Shown piece by piece: positions 24,501 to 36,629 of a DNA stretch of 64,000 bases (positions are counted from its first letter, which is position 1; each line of letters begins with the position of its first letter). Both the position numbers and the translations under genes were made by a program. The notes below the pieces were generated by a model that was given only the letters and a program-made list of their open reading frames with translations, was not told where the DNA came from and ran no database searches. The DNA is from Rallus limicola (lineage: Eukaryota > Chordata > Aves > Gruiformes > Rallidae), in assembly GCA_022605955.1 (NCBI GenBank), contig JAKCOZ010000256.1, forward strand, positions 1 through 64,000, in the 5' to 3' direction.

Positions 24501-26631
24501 TTCTTTACTTTGGGAGTTATTGCTGGACGTTTAGCATGTTTTGAACTGCAGTCTGCTAGGGCCGAGAAAAGCACCGTAGGAGGTTCCAGGCATGTTCACT
24601 CTTTCCAGGCAAAGGAAAAGGCTGAGAGCCAAAGTGACAGGGTCTGCTCGTGTGTCCTGTTAGGAGGTTTCAGATAAGCTATGCCTTTCAGGCCTAGCTT
24701 CTTTACTTTGGGAGTTATTGTTGGACGTTTAGCATGTTTTGAACTGCAGTCTGCTAGGGCTGAGAAAAGCACCGTAGGAGGTTCCAGGCATGTTCCCTCT
24801 TTCCAGGCAAAGGAAAAGGCTGAGAGCCAAAGTGACAGGGGCTGCTCGTGTGTCCTGTTAGGAGGTTTCAGACAAGCTATGCCTTTCAGGCCTAGCTTCT
24901 TTACTTTGGGAGTTATTGCTGGACGTTTAGCATGTTTTGAACTGCAGTCTGCTAGGGCCGAGAAAAGCACCGTAGGAGGTTCCAGGCATGTTCCCTCTTT
25001 CCAGGCAAAGGAAAAGGCTGAGAGCCAAAGTGACAGCGTCTGCTCGTGTGTCCTGTTAGGAGGTTTCAGACAAACTATGCCTTTCAGGCCTAGCTTCTTT
25101 ACTTTGGGAGTTATTGCTGGACGTTTAGGTGTTTTGAACTGCAGTCTGCTATGGCCGAGAAAAGCACCGTAGGAGGTTCCAGGCATGTTCCCTCTTTCCA
25201 GGCAAAGGAAAAGGCTGAGAGCCAAAGTGACAGGGGCTGCTCGTGTGTCCTGTTAGGAGGTTTCAGACAAGCTATGCCTTTCAGGCCTAGCTTCTTTACT
25301 TTGGGAGTTATTGCTGGACGTTTAGCATGTTTTGAACTGCAGTCTGCTAGGGCCGAGAAAAGCACCGTAGGAGGTTCCAGGCATGTTCCCTCTTTCCAGG
25401 CAAAGGAAAAGGCTGAGAACCAAAGTGACAGGGGCTGCTCGTGTGTCATGTTAGGAGGTTTCAGACAAGCTATGCCTTTCAGGCCTAGCTTCTTTACTTT
25501 GGGAGTTATTGCTGGACGTTTAGCATGTTTTGAACTGCAGTCTGCTAGGGCCGAGAAAAGCACCGTAGGAGGTTCCAGGCATGTTCCCTCTTTCCAGGCA
25601 AAGGAAAAGGCTGAGAGCCAAAGTGACAGGGGCTGCTCGTGTGTCCTGTTAGGAGGTTTCAGACAAGCTATGCCTTTCAGGCCTAGCTTCTTTACTTTGG
25701 GAGTTATTGCTGGACGTTTAGCATGTTTTGAACTGCAGTCTGCTAGGGCCGAGAAAAGCACCGTAGGAGGTTCCAGGCATGTTCCCTCTTTCCAGGCAAA
25801 GGAAAAGGCTGAGAGCCAAAGTGACAGGTGCTGCTCATGTGTCCTGTTAGGAGGTTTCAGACAAGCTATGCCTTTCATGCCTAGCTTCTTTACTTTGGGA
25901 GTTATTGCTGGACGTTTAGCATGTTTTGAACTGCAGTCTGCTAGGGCCGAGAAAAGCACCGTAGGAGGTTCCAGGCATGTTCCCTCTTTCCAGGCAAAGG
26001 AAAAGGCTGAGAGCCAAAGTGACAGGTGCTGCTCATGTGTCCTGTTAGGAGGTTTCAGACAAGCTATGCCTTTCAGGCCTAGCTTCTTTACTTTGGGAGT
26101 TATTGCTGGACGTTTAGCATGTTTTGAACTGCAGTCTGCTAGGGCCGAGAAAAGCACCGTAGGAGGTTCCAGGCATGTTCCCTCTTTCCAGGCAAAGGAA
26201 AAGGCTGAGAGCCAAAGTGACAGGGTCTGCTCGTGTGACCTGTTAGGAGGTTTCAGACAAGCTATGCCTTTCAGGCCTAGCTTCTTTACATTGGGAGTTA
26301 TTGCTATACGTTTAGGATGTTTTGAGCTGCAGTCTGCTAGGGCCGAGAAAAGCACCGTAGGAGGTTCCAGGCATGTTCCCTCTTTCCAGGCAAAGGAAAA
26401 GGCTGAGAACCAAAGTGACAGGGTCTGCTTGTGTGTCCTGTTAGGAGGTTTCAGACAAGCTATGCCTTTCAGGCCTAGCTTCTTTACTTTGGGAGTTATT
26501 GCTGGACGTTTAGCATGTTTTTAATTGCAGTCTGCTAGGGCCGAGAAAAGCACCGTAGCAGGTTCCAGGCATGTTCCCTCTTTCCAGGCAAAGGAAAAGG
26601 CTGAGAGCCAAAGTGACAGGGTCTGCTCGTG
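21597..26631 (+). repeat. satellite segment dominated by the ggggctg variant
   Basis: Twenty-five to twenty-six monomers with no junction. Most carry gacaggggctg at the variable site, instead of the gggtctg form common elsewhere; a ggtgctgctcatg form appears near 25827 and 26024. Two rare one-base deletions occur, near 22221 (gttcctctttcc) and 25129 (tttaggtgtttt). The flanking junction spacing is 2 bp short of 26 x 198 + 47, as those deletions predict. Single substitutions create plus-frame stops near 21960, 23079, 23589 and 26522. Confidence 0.85.
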
Positions 26632-26702
26632 TGTCCTGTTAGGAGCTTTCAGACAAGCTATGCCTTTCAGGCCTAGCTTGTCTGAAACCTCCTAACAGGA
26701 CA
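26632..26702. repeat. palindromic junction 5
   Basis: Same structure. The left arm has one mismatch (aggagctttc). The next monomer begins with the catgcc variant. Confidence 0.95.
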
Positions 26703-27470
26703 AGCTATGCCTTTCATGCCTAGCTTCTTTACTTTGGGAGTTATTGCTGGACGTTTAGCATGTTTTGAACTGCAGTCTGCTAGGGCCGAGAAAAGCACCG
26801 TAGGAGGTTCCAGGCATGTTCCCTCTTTCCAGGCAAAGGAAAAGGCTGAGAGCCAAAGTGACAGGGGCTGCTCGTGTGTCCTGTTAGGAGGTTTCAGACA
26901 AGCTATGCCTTTCAGGCCTAGCTTCTTTACTTTGGGAGTTATTGCTGGACGTTTAGCATGTTTTGAACTGCAGTCTGCTAGGGCCGAGAAAAGCACCGTA
27001 GGAGGTTCCAGGCATGTTCCCTCTTTCCAGGCAAAGGAAAAGGCTGAGAGCCAAAGTGACAGGGGCTGCTCGTGTGTCCTGTTAGGAGGTTTCAGACAAG
27101 CTATGCCTTTCAGGCCTAGCTTCTTTACTTTGGGAGTTATTGCTGGACGTTTAGCATGTTTTGAACTGCAGTCTGCTAGGGCCGAGAAAAGCACCGTAGG
27201 AGGTTCCAGGCATGTTCCCTCTTTCCAGGCAAAGGAAAAGGCTGAGAGCCAAAGTGACAGGGTCTGCTCGTGTGTCCTGTTAGGAGGTTTCAGACAAGCT
27301 ATGCCTTTCAGGCCTAGCTTCTTTACTTTGGGAGTTATTGCTGGACGTTTAGCATGTTTTGAACTGCAGTCTGCTAGGGCCGAGAAAAGCACCGTAGGAG
27401 GTTCCAGGCATGTTCCCTCTTTCCAGGCAAAGGAAAAGGCTGAGAGCCAAAGTGACAAGGTCTGCTCGTG

Positions 27471-27541
27471 TGTCCTGTTAGGAGGTTTCAGACAAGCTAT
27501 GCCTTTCAGGCCTAGCTTGTCTGAAACCTCCTAACAGGACA
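27471..27541. repeat. palindromic junction 6
   Basis: Both 29-nt arms are perfectly complementary. The following monomer has catgcc. Confidence 0.95.
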
Positions 27542-28111
27542 AGCTATGCCTTTCATGCCTAGCTTCTTTACTTTGGGAGTTATTGCTGGACGTTTAGCAT
27601 GTTTTGAACTGCAGTCTGCTAGGGCCGAGAAAAGCACCGTAGGAGGTTCCAGGCATGTTCCCTCTTTCCAGGCAAAGGAAAAGGCTGAGAACCAAAGTGA
27701 CAGGGGCTGCTCGTGTGTCATGTTAGGAGGTTTCAGACAAGCTATGCCTTTCAGGCCTAGCTTCTTTACTTTGGGAGTTATTGCTGGACGTTTAGCATGT
27801 TTTGAACTGCAGTCTGCTAGGGCCGAGAAAAGCACCGTAGGAGGTTCCAGGCATGTTCCCTCTTTCCAGGCAAAGGAAAAGGCTGAGAGCCAAAGTGACA
27901 GGGGCTGCTCGTGTGTCCTGTTAGGAGGTTTCAGACAAGCTATGCCTTTCAGGCCTAGCTTCTTTACTTTGGGAGTTATTGCTGGACATTTAGCATGTTT
28001 TGAACTGCAGTCTGCTAGGGCCGAGAAAAGCACCGTAGGAGGTTCCAGGCATGTTCCCTCTTTCCAGGCAAAGGAAAAGGCTGAGAGCCAAAGTGACAGG
28101 GTCTGCTCGTG

Positions 28112-28182
28112 TGTCCTGTTAGGAGGTTTCAGACAAGCTATGCCTTTCAGGCCTAGCTTGTCTGAAACCTCCTAACAGGACA
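28112..28182. repeat. palindromic junction 7
   Basis: Perfect arms, followed by a catgcc monomer. Confidence 0.95.
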
Positions 28183-30182
28183 AGCTATGCCTTTCATGCC
28201 TAGCTTCTTTACTTTGGGAGTTATTGCTGGATGTTTAGCATGTTTTGAACTGCAGTCTGCTAGGGCCGAGAAAAGCACCGTAGGAGGTTCCAGGCATGTT
28301 CCCTCTTTCCAGGCAAAGGAAAAGGCTGAGAGCCAAAGTGACAGGTGCTGCTTATGTGTCCTTTTAGGAGGTTTCAGACAAGCTATGCCTTTCAGGCCTA
28401 GCTTCTTTACTTTGGGAGTTATTGCTGGACGTTTAGCATGTTTTGAACTGCAGTCTGCTAGGGCCGAGAAAAGCACCGTAGGAGGTTCCAGGCATGTTCC
28501 CTCTTTCCAGGCAAAGGAAAAGGCTGAGAGCCAAAGTGACAGGGTCTGCTCGTGTGTCCTGTTAGGAGGTTTCAGACAAGCTATGCCTTTCAGGCCTAGC
28601 TTCTTTACTTTGGGAGTTATTGCTGGACGTTTAGCATGTTTTGAACTGCAGTCTGCTAGGGCCGAGAAAAGCACCGTAGGAGGTTCCAGGCATGTTCCCT
28701 CTTTCCAGGCAAAGGAAAAGGCTGAGAGCCAAAGTGACAGGGGCTGCTCGTGTGTCCTGTTAGGAGGTTTCAGACAAGCTATGCCTTTCAGGCCTAGCTT
28801 CTTTACTTTGGGAGTTATTGCTGGACGTTTAGCATGTTTTGAACTGCAGTCTGCTAGGGCCGAGAAAAGCACCGTAGGAGGTTCCAGGCATGTTCCCTCT
28901 TTCCAGGCAAAGGAAAAGGCTGAGAGCCAAAGTGACAGGGGCTGCTCGTGTGTCCTGTTAGGAGGTTTCAGACAAGCTATGCCTTTCAGGCCTAGCTTCT
29001 TTACTTTGGGAGTTATTGCTGGACGTTTAGCATGTTTTGAACTGCAGTCTGCTAGGGCCGAGAAAAGCACCGTAGGAGGTTCCAGGCATGTTCCCTCTTT
29101 CCAGGCAAAGGAAAAGGCTGAGAACCAAAGTGACAGGGGCTGCTCGTGTGTCATGTTAGGAGGTTTCAGACAAGCTATGCCTTTCAGGCCTAGCTTCTTT
29201 ACTTTGGGAGTTATTGCTGGACGTTTAGCATGTTTTGAACTGCAGTCTGCTAGGGCCGAGAAAAGCACCGTAGGAGGTTCCAGGCATGTTCCCTCTTTCC
29301 AGGCAAAGGAAAAGGCTGAGAGCCAAAGTGACAGGGGCTGCTGGTGTGTCCTGTTAGGAGGTTTCAGACAAGCTATGCCTTTCAGGCCTAGCTTCTTTAC
29401 TTTGGGAGTTATTGCTGGACGTTTAGCATGTTTTGAACTGCAGTCTGCTAGGGCCGAGAAAAGCACCGTAGGAGGTTCCAGGCATGTTCCCTCTTTCCAG
29501 GCAAAGGAAAAGGCTGAGAGCCAAAGTGACAGGGGCTGCTCGTGTGTCCTGTTAGGAGGTTTCAGACAAGCTATGCCTTTCAGGCCTAGCTTCTTTACTT
29601 TGGGAGTTATTGCTGGACGTTTAGCATGTTTTGAACTGCAGTCTGCTAGGGCCGAGAAAAGCACCGTAGGACGTTCCAGGCATGTTCCCTCTTTCCAGGC
29701 AAAGGAAAAGGCTGAGAACCAAAGTGAAAGGGGCTGCTCGTGTGTCCTGTTAGTAGGTTTCAGACAAGCTATGCCTTTCAGGCCTAGCTTCTTTACTTTG
29801 GGAGTTATTGCTGGACGTTTAGCATGTTTTGAACTGCACTCTGCTAGGGCCGAGAAAAGCACCGAAGGAGGTTCCAGGCATGTTCCCTTTTTCCAGGCAA
29901 AGGAAAAGGCTGAGAGCCAAAGTGACAGGGTCTGCACGTGTGTCCTGTTAGGAGGTTTCAGACAAGCTATTCCTTTCAGGCCTAGCTTCTTTACTTTGGG
30001 AGTTATTGCTGGACGTTTAGCATGTTTTGAACTGCAGTCTGCTAGGGCCGAGAAAAGCACCGTAGGAGGTTCCAGGCATGTTCCCTCTTTCCAGGCAAAG
30101 GAAAAGGCTGAGAGCCAAAGTGACAGGGGCTGCTCGTGTGTCCTGTTAGGAGGTTTCAGACAAGCTATGCCTTTCAGGCCTC

Positions 30183-31219
30183 GCTTCTTTACTTTGGGAG
30201 TTATTGCTGGACGTTTAGCATGTTTTGAACTGCAGTCTGCTAGGGCCGAGAAAAGCACCGTAGGAGGTTCCAGGCATGTTCCCTCTTTCCAGGCAAAGGA
30301 AAAGGCTGAGAGCCAAAGTGACAGGGTCTGCTCGTGTGTCCTGTTAGGACGTTTCAGACAAGCTATGCCTTTCAGGCGTAGCTTGTCTGAAACCTCCTAA
30401 CAGGACAAGCTATGCCTTTCAGGCCTAGCTTCTTTACTTTGGGAGTTATTGCTATACGTTTAGCATGTTTTGAGCTGCAGTCTGCTAGGGCCGAGAAAAG
30501 CACCGTAGGAGGTTCCAGGCATGTTCCCTCTTTCCAAGCAAAGGAAAAAGCTGAGAGCCAAAGTGAAAGGGTTTGCTCGTGTGTCCTGTTAGGAGGTTTC
30601 AGACAAGCTATGCCTTTCAGGCCTAGCTTCTTTACTTTGGGAGTTATTGCTGGACGTTTAGCATGTTTTGAATTGCAGTCTGCTAGGGCCGAGAAAAGCA
30701 CCGTAGGAGGTTCCAGGCATGTTCCCTCTTTCCAGGCAAAGGAAAAGGCTGAGAGCCAAAGTGACAGGGTCTGCTTGTGTGTCCTGTTAGGAGGTTTCAG
30801 ACAAGCTATGCCTTTCAGGCCTAGCTTCTTTACTTTGGGAGTTATTGCTGGACGTTTAGCATGTTTTGAACTGCAGTCTGCTAGGGCCGAGAAAAGCACC
30901 GTAGGAGGTTCCAGGCATGTTCCCTCTTTCCAGGCAAAGGAAAAGGCTGAGAGCCAAAGTGACAGGGTCTGCTCGTGTGTCCTGTTAGGAGGTTTCAGAC
31001 AAGCTATGCCTTTCAGGCCTAGCTTCTTTACTTTGGGAGTTATTGCTGGACGTTTAGCATGTTTTGAACTGCAGTCTGCTAGGGCCGAGAAAAGCACCGT
31101 AGGAGGTTCCAGGCATGTTCCCTCTTTCCAGGCAAAGGAAAAGGCTGAGAACCAAAGTGACAGGGGCTGCTCGTGTGTCATGTTAGGAGGTTTCAGACAA
31201 GCTATGCCTTTCAGGCCTA
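30183..31219 (+). repeat. 1037-bp tandem duplication, unit 1 (first pair)
   Basis: Period is five monomers plus one 47-bp insertion. About 770 bp (30183-30952) recurs at 31220-31989, including the mutated junction (aggacg in the left arm, ggcgtagc after the spacer), ttgctatacg just after it (near 30452 and 31489) and the gtgaaagggtttgctc variant. The remainder of the unit has diverged in monomer order. Confidence 0.8.
30337..30407. repeat. palindromic junction 8
   Basis: The left arm has aggacg for aggagg and the spacer ends ggcg. The next monomer has caggcc and ttgctatacg. Confidence 0.95.
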
Positions 31220-31989
31220 GCTTCTTTACTTTGGGAGTTATTGCTGGACGTTTAGCATGTTTTGAACTGCAGTCTGCTAGGGCCGAGAAAAGCACCGTAG
31301 GAGGTTCCAGGCATGTTCCCTCTTTCCAGGCAAAGGAAAAGGCTGAGAGCCAAAGTGACAGGGTCTGCTCGTGTGTCCTGTTAGGACGTTTCAGACAAGC
31401 TATGCCTTTCAGGCGTAGCTTGTCTGAAACCTCCTAACAGGACAAGCTATGCCTTTCAGGCCTAGCTTCTTTACTTTGGGAGTTATTGCTATACGTTTAG
31501 CATGTTTTGAGCTGCAGTCTGCTAGGGCCGAGAAAAGCACCGTAGGAGGTTCCAGGCATGTTCCCTCTTTCCAAGCAAAGGAAAAAGCTGAGAGCCAAAG
31601 TGAAAGGGTTTGCTCGTGTGTCCTGTTAGGAGGTTTCAGACAAGCTATGCCTTTCAGGCCTAGCTTCTTTACTTTGGGAGTTATTGCTGGACGTTTAGCA
31701 TGTTTTGAATTGCAGTCTGCTAGGGCCGAGAAAAGCACCGTAGGAGGTTCCAGGCATGTTCCCTCTTTCCAGGCAAAGGAAAAGGCTGAGAGCCAAAGTG
31801 ACAGGGTCTGCTTGTGTGTCCTGTTAGGAGGTTTCAGACAAGCTATGCCTTTCAGGCCTAGCTTCTTTACTTTGGGAGTTATTGCTGGACGTTTAGCATG
31901 TTTTGAACTGCAGTCTGCTAGGGCCGAGAAAAGCACCGTAGGAGGTTCCAGGCATGTTCCCTCTTTCCAGGCAAAGGAAAAGGCTGAGA
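31220..31989 (+). repeat. 1037-bp tandem duplication, partial unit 2 (first pair)
   Basis: Counterpart of 30183-30952. It diverges at about 31990, where gagaacc replaces gagagcc. Confidence 0.8.
31374..31444. repeat. palindromic junction 9
   Basis: Same variants as junction 8, 1037 bp downstream, including the following ttgctatacg. Confidence 0.95.
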
Positions 31990-32608
31990 ACCAAAGTGAC
32001 AGGGGCTGCTCGTGTGTCATGTTAGGAGGTTTCAGACAAGCTATGCCTTTCAGGCCTAGCTTCTTTACTTTGGGAGTTATTGCTGGACGTTTAGCATGTT
32101 TTGAACTGCAGTCTGCTAGGGCCGAGAAAAGCACCGTAGGAGGTTCCAGGCATGTTCCCTCTTTCCAGGCAAAGGAAAAGGCTGAGAGCCAAAGTGACAG
32201 GGTCTGCTCGTGTGTCCTGTTAAGAGGTTTCAGACAAGCTATGCCTTTCAGGCCTAGCTTCTTTACTTTGGGAGTTATTGCTGGACGTTTAGCATGTTTT
32301 GAACTGCAGTCTGCTAGGGCCGAGAAAAGCACCGTAGGAGGTTCCAGGCATGTTCCCTCTTTCCAGGCAAAGGAAAAGGCTGAGAACCAAAGTGACAGGG
32401 GCTGCTCGTGTGTCATGTTAGGAGGTTTCAGACAAGCTATGCCTTTCAGGCCAAGCTTCTTTACTTTGGGAGTTATTGCTGGACGTTTAGCATGTTTTGA
32501 ATTGCAGTCTGCTAGGGCCGAGAAAAGCACCGTAGGAGGTTCCAGGCATGTTCCCTCTTTCCAGGCAAAGGAAAAGGCTGAGAGCCAAAGTGAGAGGGTC
32601 TGCTCGTG

Positions 32609-32679
32609 TGTCCTGTTAGGAGGTTTCAGACAAGCTATTCCTTTCAGGCCTAGCTTGTCTGAAACCTCCTAACAGGACA
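32609..32679. repeat. palindromic junction 10
   Basis: Perfect arms; the spacer starts ttcc instead of tgcc. Followed by a catgcc monomer with tcggtccgag. Confidence 0.95.
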
Positions 32680-33645
32680 AGCTATGCCTTTCATGCCTAG
32701 CTTCTTTACTTTGGGAGTTATTGCTGGACGTTTAGCATGTTTTGAGCTGCAGTCTGCTCGGTCCGAGAAAAGCACCGTAGGATGTTCCAGGCATGTTCCC
32801 TCTTTCCAGGCAAAGGAAAAGGCTGAGAGCCAAAGTGACAGGGTCTGCTCGTGTGTCCTGTTAGGAGGTTTCAGACAAGCTATGCCTTTCAGGCCTAGCT
32901 TCTTTACTTTGGGAGTTATTGCTGGACGTTTAGCATGTTTTGAACTGCAGTCTGCTAGGGCCGAGAAAAGCACCGTAGGAGGTTCCAGGCATGTTCCCTC
33001 TTTCCATGCAAAGGAAAAGGCTGAGAACCAAAGTGACAGGGTCTGCTCGTGTGTCCTGTTAGGAGGTTTCAGACAAGCTATGCCTTTCAGGCCTAGCTTC
33101 TTTACTTTGGGAGTTATTGCTGGACGTTTAGCATGTTTTGAACTGCAGTCTGCTAGGGCCGAGAAAAGCACCGTAGGAGGTTCCAGGCATGTTCCCTCTT
33201 TCCAGGCAAAGGAAAAGGCTGAGAGCCAAAGTGACAGGGTCTGCTCGTGTGTCCTGTTAGGAGGTTTCAGACAAGCTATGCCTTTCAGGCCTAGCTTCTT
33301 TACTTTGGGAGTTATTGCTGGACGTTTAGCATGTTTTGAACTGCAGTCTGCTAGGGCCGAGAAAAGCACCGTAGGAGGTTCCAGGCATGTTCCCTCTTTC
33401 CAGGCAAAGGAAAAGGCTGAGAGCCAAAGTGACAGGGGCTGCTCGTGTGTCCTGTTAGGAGGTTTCAGACAAGCTATGCCTTTCAGGCCTAGCTTCTTTA
33501 CTTTGGGAGTTATTGCTGGACGTTTAGCATGTTTTGAACTGCAGTCTGCTAGGGCCGAGAAAAGCACCGTAGGAGGTTCCAGGCATGTTCCCTCTTTCCA
33601 GGCAAAGGAAAAGGCTGAGAGCCAAAGTGAGAGGGTCTGCTCGTG

Positions 33646-33716
33646 TGTCCTGTTAGGAGGTTTCAGACAAGCTATGCCTTTCAGGCCTAGCTTGTCTGAA
33701 ACCTCCTAACAGGACA
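33646..33716. repeat. palindromic junction 11
   Basis: Perfect arms, followed by catgcc and then tcggtccgag / aggatgttcc. Confidence 0.95.
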
Positions 33717-34471
33717 AGCTATGCCTTTCATGCCTAGCTTCTTTACTTTGGGAGTTATTGCTGGACGTTTAGCATGTTTTGAACTGCAGTCTGCTCGGTC
33801 CGAGAAAAGCACCGTAGGATGTTCCAGGCATGTTCCCTCTTTCCAGGCAAAGGAAAAGGCTGAGAGCCAAAGTGACAGGGTCTGCTCGTGTGTCCTGTTA
33901 GGAGGTTTCAGACAAGCTATGCCTTTCAGGCCTAGCTTCTTTACTTTGGGAGTTATTGCTGGACGTTTAGCATGTTTTGAACTGCAGTCTGCTAGGGCCG
34001 AGAAAAGCACCGTAGGAGGTTCCAGGCATGTTCCCTCTTTCCATGCAAAGGAAAAGGCTGAGAACCAAAGTGACAGGGGCTGCTCGTGTGTCATGTTAGG
34101 AGGTTTCAGACAAGCTATGCCTTTCAGGCCTAGCTTCTTTACTTTGGGAGTTATTGCTGGACGTTTAGCATGTTTTGAACTGCAGTCTGCTAGGGCCGAG
34201 AAAAGCACCGTAGGAGGTTCCAGGCATGTTCCCTCTTTCCAGGCAAAGGAAAAGGCTGAGAGCCAAAGTGACAGGGGCTGCTCGTGTGTCCTGTTAGGAG
34301 GTTTCAGACAAGCTATGCCTTTCAGGCCTAGCTTCTTTACTTTGGGAGTTATTGCTGGACGTTTAGCATGTTTTGAACTGCAGTCTGCTAGGGCCGAGAA
34401 AAGCACCGTAGGAGGTTCCAGGCATGTTCCCTCTTTCCAGGCAAAGGAAAAGGCTGAGAGCCAAAGTGACA

Positions 34472-35508
34472 GGGGCTGCTCGTGTGTCCTGTTAGGAGGT
34501 TTCAGACAAGCTATGCCTTTCAGGCCTAGCTTCTTTACTTTGGGAGTTATTGCTGGACGTTTAGCATGTTTTGAACTGCAGTCTGCTAGGGCCGAGAAAA
34601 GCACCGTAGGAGGTTCCAGGCATGTTCCCTCTTTCCAGGCAAAGGAAAAGGCTGAGAGCCAAAGTGACAGTGTCTGCTCGTGTGTCCTGTTAGGAGGTTT
34701 CAGACAAGCTATGCCTTTCAGGCCTAGCTTCTTTACTTTGGGAGTTATTGCTGGACGTTTAGCATGTTTTGAACTGCAGTCTGCTAGGGCCGAGAAAAGC
34801 ACCGTAGGAGGTTCCAGGCATGTTCCCTCTTTCCAGGCAAAGGAAAAGGCTGAGAACCAAAGTGACAGGGGCTGCTCGTGTGTCATGTTAGGAGGTTTCA
34901 GACAAGCTATGCCTTTCAGGCCTAGCTTCTTTACTTTGGGAGTTATTGCTGGACGTTTAGCATGTTTTGAACTGCAGTCTGCTAGGGCCGAGAAAAGCAC
35001 CGTAGGAGGTTCCAGGCATGTTCCCTCTTTCCAGGCAAAGGAAAAGGCTGAGAGCCAAAGTGACAGGGGCTGCTCGTGTGTCCTGTTAAGAGGTTTCAGA
35101 CAAGCTATGCCTTTCAGGCCTAGCTTCTTTACTTTGGGAGTTATTGCTGGACGTTTAGCATGTTTTGAACTGCAGTCTGCTAGGGCCGAGAAAAGCACCG
35201 TAGGAGGTTCCAGGCATGTTCCCTCTTTCCAGGCAAAGGAAAAGGCTGAGAGCCAAAGTGAGAGGGTCTGCTCGTGTGTCCTTTTAGGAGGTTTCAGATA
35301 AGCTATGCCTTTCAGGCCTAGCTTGTCTGAAACCTCCTAACAGGACAAGCTATGCCTTTCATGCCTAGCTTCTTTACTTTGGGAGTTATTGCTGGACGTT
35401 TAGCATGTTTTGAACTGCAGTCTGCTCGGTCCGAGAAAAGCACCGTAGGATGTTCCAGGCATGTTCCCTCTTTCCAGGCAAAGGAAAAGGCTGAGAGCCA
35501 AAGTGACA
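34472..35508 (+). repeat. 1037-bp tandem duplication, unit 1 (second pair)
   Basis: Five monomers plus one junction. The ordered variants gacagtgtctg, gagaacc with gtcatgttagg, gttaagagg, gtgagaggg and the doubly mutated junction arm (ccttttagg, agataagc) repeat in the next 1037 bp. Confidence 0.82.
35277..35347. repeat. palindromic junction 12
   Basis: The left arm has two mismatches (ccttttagg and agataagc); the right arm is consensus. Confidence 0.95.
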
Positions 35509-36545
35509 GGGTCTGCTCGTGTGTCCTGTTAGGAGGTTTCAGACAAGCTATGCCTTTCAGGCCTAGCTTCTTTACTTTGGGAGTTATTGCTGGACGTTTA
35601 GCATGTTTTGAACTGCAGTCTGCTAGGGCCGAGAAAAGCACCGTAGGAGGTTCCAGGCATGTTCCCTCTTTCCAGGCAAAGGAAAAGGCTGAGAGCCAAA
35701 GTGACAGTGTCTGCTCGTGTGTCCTGTTAGGAGGTTTCAGACAAGCTATGCCTTTCAGGCCTAGCTTCTTTACTTTGGGAGTTATTGCTGGACGTTTAGC
35801 ATGTTTTGAACTGCAGTCTGCTAGGGCCGAGAAAAGCACCGTAGGAGGTTCCAGGCATGTTCCCTCTTTCCAGGCAAAGGAAAAGGCTGAGAACCAAAGT
35901 GACAGGGGCTGCTCGTGTGTCATGTTAGGAGGTTTCAGACAAGCTATGCCTTTCAGGCCTAGCTTCTTTACTTTGGGAGTTATTGCTGGACGTTTAGCAT
36001 GTTTTGAACTGCAGTCTGCTAGGGCCGAGAAAAGCACCGTAGGAGGTTCCAGGCATGTTCCCTCTTTCCAGGCAAAGGAAAAGGCTGAGAGCCAAAGTGA
36101 CAGGGGCTGCTCGTGTGTCCTGTTAAGAGGTTTCAGACAAGCTATGCCTTTCAGGCCTAGCTTCTTTACTTTGGGAGTTATTGCTGGACGTTTAGCATGT
36201 TTTGAACTGCAGTCTGCTAGGGCCGAGAAAAGCACCGTAGGAGGTTCCAGGCATGTTCCCTCTTTCCAGGCAAAGGAAAAGGCTGAGAGCCAAAGTGAGA
36301 GGGTCTGCTCGTGTGTCCTTTTAGGAGGTTTCAGATAAGCTATGCCTTTCAGGCCTAGCTTGTCTGAAACCTCCTAACAGGACAAGCTATGCCTTTCATG
36401 CCTAGCTTCTTTACTTTGGGAGTTATTGCTGGACGTTTAGCATGTTTTGAACTGCAGTCTGCTCGGTCCGAGAAAAGCACCGTAGGATGTTCCAGGCATG
36501 TTCCCTCTTTCCAGGCAAAGGAAAAGGCTGAGAGCCAAAGTGACA
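35509..36545 (+). repeat. 1037-bp tandem duplication, unit 2 (second pair)
   Basis: Near-identical second copy of 34472-35508. Homology continues to about 36606, where this copy enters another junction after only one monomer, giving the shortest junction interval (245 bp). Confidence 0.82.
36314..36384. repeat. palindromic junction 13
   Basis: Same two left-arm mismatches as junction 12, 1037 bp downstream. Confidence 0.95.
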
Positions 36546-36558
36546 GGGTCTGCTCGTG

Positions 36559-36629
36559 TGTCCTGTTAGGAGGTTTCAGACAAGCTATGCCTTTCAGGCC
36601 TAGCTTGTCTGAAACCTCCTAACAGGACA
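36559..36629. repeat. palindromic junction 14
   Basis: Perfect arms. It lies only 245 bp (one monomer + 47) after junction 13, the closest pair in the window. Confidence 0.95.

Larger units (their letters stand above)
32784..35694 (+). repeat. 2.9-kb segmental duplication, copy 1 (offset 4346 bp)
   Basis: The same monomer order recurs 4346 bp downstream (21 monomers plus four 47-bp insertions). Shared marks include ctttccatgc near 33001 and 37347, the tcggtccgag plus aggatgttcc monomer after 33721 and 38067, gacagtgtctg near 34667 and 39013, and gttaagagg near 35087 and 39433. One substitution I see is ccttttagg near 35281 against cctgttagg near 39627. Confidence 0.82.
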